This document shows positions 5,325-8,403 of a stretch of 8,403 nucleotides of DNA, piece by piece (position 1 is the stretch's first letter; each line of letters opens with the position of its first letter). This DNA comes from an uncultured Rhodocyclaceae bacterium. GTDB lineage: Bacteria > Pseudomonadota > Gammaproteobacteria > Burkholderiales > Rhodocyclaceae. Below the pieces are notes generated by a model. The model was not told the origin of the DNA, did no database searches, and saw only the letters and a program-made list of their open reading frames with translations. Location: positions 1-8,403 of the forward strand of contig CAIYZZ010000096.1 of the NCBI GenBank assembly GCA_903930805.1, written 5' to 3'. Both the position numbers and the translations under genes were made by a program.

Positions 5325-6379
5325 GCGATTTCCTTTGCCGCAACGAAATACTTCCGCTGAAACCACAGCGCGACATGCACCAGGCCGATCATCACGGGCA
5401 CTTCGACCAGCGGCCCGATCACCGCCGCAAATGCCGCTCCCGAATTGATGCCATAGACCGCCACGGCAACGGCGATGGCCAGTTCGAAGTTGTTGCTGGC
5501 AGCGGTGAAGGAGAGGGTGGCGCTTTTTTCGTAACTCGCCCCCAGTCGCTTGCTCATGAAGAACGAAATGACAAACATCACCACGAAATAAATCAGCAGG
5601 GGAATGGCGATGCGCACCACGTCCAGCGGGATACTGACGATCAGTTTGCCCTTCAAACTGAACATGACGATGATGGTGAACAGCAGCGCGACCAGGGTGA
5701 TCGGCCCAATCTTCGGCACGAAACGGGAGTGATACCAATCCTTAGAGACGAAGCGCAACATGATCACGCGGGTCAACACGCCGGCTATGCAGGGAATGCC
5801 CAGATAGATGAAGACGCTCTCGGCAATCTGTTTGATCGAGATATCGACAACGGAACCGGACAGCCCAAAGAACGGTGGCAGCACCGTGATGAAGAACCAG
5901 GCATAGACGCTGAAAAAGAGCACCTGAAATATGGAATTGAAGGCCACCAGACCGGCGGCGTATTCCGTCGAGCCCTTGGCGATCTCGTTCCAGACAATCA
6001 CCATGGCAATACAACGGGCCAGGCCGATCATGATGAGGCCCACCATGTATTCCGGCTTGTCGTGGAGAAAGATCACCGCCAGCGCAAACATCAGCACCGG
6101 CCCGACAATCCAGTTCTGTATCAGAGACAATCCCAGTACCTTCTTGTCGCGGAAGACGTCGGGCAGTTCTTCGTAACGCACCTTGGCAAACGGCGGATAC
6201 ATCATCAGGATCAGGCCGATCGCAATGGGCATGTTGGTCGTGCCGACCTGGAAGCTGTTGATGAAGTCCTCGCTGCCGGGTACAGCAAAGCCGATGCCGA
6301 TACCGAGCGCCATGGCAGTGAAAATCCAGACGGTGAGATAGCGGTCCAGAAATGAGAGTTTTTGGGTTACGGCACTCAT
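5321..6379 (-). CDS. acr3: ACR3-family arsenite efflux permease
   Basis: A 352-residue inner-membrane arsenite/proton antiporter of the ACR3 (BART superfamily) type with about ten membrane segments. Diagnostic features are [14 protein letters not shown] (residues 118-131), containing the essential Cys123 that binds As(III), [13 protein letters not shown] (295-307), and [10 protein letters not shown] (322-331) with Glu326, the second residue known to be essential for transport. Length matches the family. The ATG at 6377-6379 has its GGAG site inside the last arsC codons, only a short gap away (arsC stop at 6386-6388), so the two are translated together. It exports the arsenite that ArsC makes. 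Many databases call this gene arsB, though it is unrelated to true ArsB. Confidence 0.96.
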   Translation of the reverse strand: MSAVTQKLSFLDRYLTVWIFTAMALGIGIGFAVPGSEDFINSFQVGTTNMPIAIGLILMMYPPFAKVRYEELPDVFRDKKVLGLSLIQNWIVGPVLMFALAVIFLHDKPEYMVGLIMIGLARCIAMVIVWNEIAKGSTEYAAGLVAFNSIFQVLFFSVYAWFFITVLPPFFGLSGSVVDISIKQIAESVFIYLGIPCIAGVLTRVIMLRFVSKDWYHSRFVPKIGPITLVALLFTIIVMFSLKGKLIVSIPLDVVRIAIPLLIYFVVMFVISFFMSKRLGASYEKSATLSFTAASNNFELAIAVAVAVYGINSGAAFAAVIGPLVEVPVMIGLVHVALWFQRKYFVAAKEIA

Positions 6380-6385
6380 GGTGGC

Positions 6386-6880
6386 TTATTCTCCAATGTG
6401 GATTTGTCGTGCGGCGGCTAGCACTTCATCCCGGCTCATGGTTTCGAGCGGCAGGGCGAGGAAGGCGGTGACGCGCTTCTTCAACGATTGATAGGCCTCC
6501 TCAAAAGCCTCGCGGCGCGCTTCGATGGGCTCGACGTGGGCCGGATCGGGAATGCCCCAGTGGGCCGTGGTTGGGTGGCCGGGCCAGACCGGGCAGGTTT
6601 CCTGCGCCGCGTTGCCGCAGACGGTGAAGATGAAATCAAAAGTCGGCGCTGGCGGGACGGCGTTCTCAGAGAATTCGTCCCAGGATTTACTGCGCGCACC
6701 CTCGCACGGCACGCCATTTTTTTGCAGAGTCTCGATGGCGACGGGATTCACCACGCCCCCCGGCTTGCTGCCTGCCGAGTAGGCCTTTATACGGCCCTGG
6801 CCAAGATGATTGAAGAGCATTTCGCCGAGAATGGAACGGGCGGAATTGCCGGTGCACAAGACGAGAACATTGAATGACAT
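6386..6880 (-). CDS. arsC: Arsenate reductase, low-molecular-weight phosphatase fold, with an embedded repeat
   Basis: A 164-residue cytoplasmic enzyme that reduces arsenate to arsenite. The P-loop is CTGNSARS (Cys9, Asn12, Arg15, Ser16). The redox relay pair is VCGNAAQETCPVW (Cys88 and Cys96), and PDPAHV supplies the general acid Asp112, as in thioredoxin-coupled ArsC. A common relative has CDNAA at the second cysteine; here it is CGNAA. Residues 74-81 (AVPPAPTF) are encoded exactly by the dispersed 24-base repeat, between SKSWDEF and DFIFTVC, where I recall relatives having about three residues fewer. The active cysteines are intact, so the enzyme is probably functional. The ATG at 6878-6880 follows AAGGAG; the response-regulator gene ends 13 bases upstream. 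Confidence 0.95.
   Translation of the reverse strand: MSFNVLVLCTGNSARSILGEMLFNHLGQGRIKAYSAGSKPGGVVNPVAIETLQKNGVPCEGARSKSWDEFSENAVPPAPTFDFIFTVCGNAAQETCPVWPGHPTTAHWGIPDPAHVEPIEARREAFEEAYQSLKKRVTAFLALPLETMSRDEVLAAARQIHIGE
6638..6661 (+). repeat. Dispersed ~24-bp repeat, copy D, inside arsC
   Basis: An exact match over 24 bases to copies A and B, but within a coding region. Read on the minus strand it occupies eight complete codons of arsC, residues 74-81 (AVPPAPTF), seven residues ahead of Cys88. No stop or frame change results. Orientation is the same as copies B and C. Confidence 0.9.
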
Positions 6881-6893
6881 AAAAACTCCTTGA

Positions 6894-8240
6894 TCAGGCG
6901 AAACCACCGGATTCCCCCGCCGACCCCTGGATCTCCAGCTTGCGCATCTTCTCCCAGAGATTCTTGCGGCTGATGCCGAGCAAAGCGGCGGTGTCGGCGA
7001 TGCGGCCGTCGCACTCCGTCAAGGCACGACGAATATAAGCGCGTTCGCATTGCTGCAGGTGGTCGCTGAGTGCTTGTCGCGGCGTATCGCCATCCGCCGC
7101 CGCAAGTAACCCACTGTCGCCAAACAGGCTTTCGGCATTCAGTGATGAGGTTAGCGTAAGAACACTGGCGCGTTCAAGACAGTGCTTCAACTCCCGCACG
7201 TTGCCTGGCCATGGGTAACGGGTCAAGGCATGCTTGGCCTCGGGAGTCAGTGTGCGCCGGGCTTCGCCTCCGCTCGCGCGCTCGTCGAGAAAGTGTGCGG
7301 CCAACCAGAGAATGTCTTCCTGCCGCTCGCGCAGAGGCGGCACCGCCAGGTGAATGACATGGATGCGGTAATAAAGATCCTCCCGGAACCCGCCAGTCTC
7401 CACCATGGCTTTCAGATCGTGATGCGTGGCGCAAATGAGCCGGATATCCACTTTGCGCGGCGTTGCGCCGCCGAGGCGAACCACTGCCCGATCCTGGATT
7501 GCGCGCAGCAACTTGACCTGCATCGTAGGCGGCATTTCGCCGATTTCATCGAGGAACAGTGAGCCGCCGTCCGCCTGCTCGAAGACCCCGCGCCGCTCGC
7601 GATCGGCACCGGTGAAGGCACCCTTGTCGTGACCAAACAGTTCCGACTCGATTAGATTCTCGGGAATCGCGCCACAGTTGACCGCGACGAAGGGCGTCTT
7701 GCCCTCCGGGTCGCCGGCACGGTGCAGCGCACGCGCTACCTCTTCCTTGCCGGCACCGGATTCACCCGAGATCAGCACGGCACTGCGACTGGCCGCCAGT
7801 CGCGGCAGCAGCCCCTCAATTTGGCGCATGCTGTTGGAAATACCCAGTTGGGCTTTGGCATTGGCAACCGGTTGCTGGTGCTGGCACAAACTGCGGATCT
7901 TGGCGACCAGTTCGCCGACATTGAACGGTTTGGTAACGTAGTCGTGGGCCCCCAGCTTGAGCAGACGAACCGCCTGATCGATGGCACCGTATCCGGTGAT
8001 GAAGATGAACGGGGCAAGCCCTTCGCTACTGTCACGCAGATCGGAGAACAACTGCTCGCCGCTGATGTCAGGCAGGTTGATGTCGCTCACTACCACACTA
8101 TAGCGGCGCTGTCCGAGACCGCGACGGGCGGATTTTCCATCGCGGTACCAATCACAAACGAAGCCATCGAAGTCGAGCCGCGCGGAAAGTGCCTCGCCGA
8201 TGAAGGGGTCGTCCTCGATCAGGCCAATGCGGTGCTGCAT
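6894..8240 (-). CDS. NtrC-family sigma-54-dependent response regulator
   Basis: A 448-residue transcription activator. The receiver domain (1-120) has Asp10-Asp11, phospho-acceptor Asp53 in VVVSDINLPD, and Lys104 in YVTKPF. The AAA+ domain (about 132-365) has Walker A GESGAGKE (159-166), the sigma-54-contacting GAFTGA loop (207-212), Walker B LFLDEIGE (228-235) and the sensor region PWPGNVREL. A Fis-type HTH closes the protein (ADTAALLGISRKNLWEKMRK, 415-434). It activates sigma-54 promoters when phosphorylated by its kinase, whose gene overlaps its start by 22 bases. ATG at 8238-8240 with a GGGAG site. The next gene, arsC, starts 13 bases after its stop. The arrangement recalls AioSR, the arsenite-responsive pair, but its regulon here is not proven. 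I found no clear -24/-12 promoter in the gaps of this window, so its target promoter is probably upstream of the window. Confidence 0.94.
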   Translation of the reverse strand: MQHRIGLIEDDPFIGEALSARLDFDGFVCDWYRDGKSARRGLGQRRYSVVVSDINLPDISGEQLFSDLRDSSEGLAPFIFITGYGAIDQAVRLLKLGAHDYVTKPFNVGELVAKIRSLCQHQQPVANAKAQLGISNSMRQIEGLLPRLAASRSAVLISGESGAGKEEVARALHRAGDPEGKTPFVAVNCGAIPENLIESELFGHDKGAFTGADRERRGVFEQADGGSLFLDEIGEMPPTMQVKLLRAIQDRAVVRLGGATPRKVDIRLICATHHDLKAMVETGGFREDLYYRIHVIHLAVPPLRERQEDILWLAAHFLDERASGGEARRTLTPEAKHALTRYPWPGNVRELKHCLERASVLTLTSSLNAESLFGDSGLLAAADGDTPRQALSDHLQQCERAYIRRALTECDGRIADTAALLGISRKNLWEKMRKLEIQGSAGESGGFA

Positions 8241-8403
8241 GGCTTTGCTCCCAAGGGCAGATTAACGACAAACTCGACCTGGCCGTCAATGTTTCTGGCG
8301 AAAATGCGACCATCAAGCTGAGTCACGATCTGGTAGGTCACCCAGAGGCCGAGACCGTGCCCACCGGCACGCGTCGATGTGAAGGGTTCAAACAGGTGGG
8401 CGA
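8219..8403 (-). CDS. Sensor histidine kinase, C-terminal fragment (cut by window edge)
   Basis: Sixty codons at the right edge read as the end of a histidine-kinase ATPase domain: HLFEPFTSTRAGGHGLGLWV, containing the F and G2-type boxes (EPF...GGHGLGL), then the helix VTYQIVTQLDGRIFARN and the final strand VEFVVNLPLG. The stop TGA is at 8219-8221, 22 bases inside the response-regulator gene, so the pair is translationally coupled. The N-box, the phospho-accepting His and any sensor domain lie outside the window, so the signal it senses cannot be judged. It is the likely cognate kinase of the neighbouring NtrC-type regulator. Confidence 0.88.
   Translation of the reverse strand, partial: AHLFEPFTSTRAGGHGLGLWVTYQIVTQLDGRIFARNIDGQVEFVVNLPLGAKPCSTALA

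Noticed and set aside
5249..6355. Long plus-strand frame of about 368 codons opposite acr3
   Set aside because: Its His/Asp/Gln-rich low-complexity translation is typical of the antisense of a membrane-protein gene; acr3 on the other strand has clear catalytic motifs.
139..6661. The four repeats as a CRISPR array
   Set aside because: Copies are kilobases apart, one is inverted and one lies in a gene; there are no regular spacers or cas genes.
6881..6907. Upstream start for arsC at 6905-6907
   Set aside because: It would overlap the response-regulator end and add nine residues before the conserved N-terminus; the ATG at 6878-6880 has AAGGAG at the right distance.

Overview
The window is a metal(loid)-resistance island from a GC-rich proteobacterium. 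The style of the ACR3, ArsC and SigZ-like proteins fits a betaproteobacterium, perhaps of the Rhodocyclales; that placement is an inference from protein character, not a database match. Every confidently called gene is on the minus strand, so the region reads right to left as one long, tightly packed cluster.

Right end (8403 to about 5260): the tail of a sensor histidine kinase overlaps an NtrC-type sigma-54-dependent response regulator. Directly after it come a thioredoxin-coupled arsenate reductase (arsC) and an ACR3 arsenite efflux permease. Together these form the classic arsenate-reduction and arsenite-export pair, here behind a two-component system rather than an ArsR repressor (none is in the window). 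A 19-codon ORF with a good Shine-Dalgarno overlaps the acr3 stop and ends two bases before a SigZ-like ECF sigma factor that has no Shine-Dalgarno of its own.

Middle (about 4730 to 2630): a small redox-active TM0996-type thioredoxin-fold protein, a secreted alkaline-phosphatase-superfamily hydrolase with an apparently altered metal site, and a secreted two-domain rhodanese with one active cysteine.

Left part (about 2560 to 190): a CDF zinc/cobalt-type cation exporter, an ArsP/YraQ-like permease carrying an FCSCS motif, and a second TM0996-type protein. The last 188 bases hold no confident gene: two hairpins, one repeat copy, and a possible 3' end of a convergent plus-strand gene.

The most unusual signal is a dispersed repeat of about 24 bases (core GTCGGCGCTGGCGGGAC preceded by A-runs), present four times. 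Three copies sit in intergenic gaps bordering the CDF gene and the permease/thioredoxin pair. The fourth is inside arsC, in frame and codon-aligned, encoding residues 74-81 just before the catalytic Cys88. The repeat is not explained by any gene and may mark the joints along which this island was assembled.

Working model: the kinase and regulator sense a stress, ArsC reduces arsenate, ACR3 exports arsenite, the ArsP-like permease may export organoarsenicals or another thiol-reactive species, the CDF protein exports divalent metal, and the two thioredoxin-fold proteins, the periplasmic rhodanese and the SigZ-like factor add a thiol/sulfur layer. The arsenic core is well supported; the roles of the accessory genes are inference.
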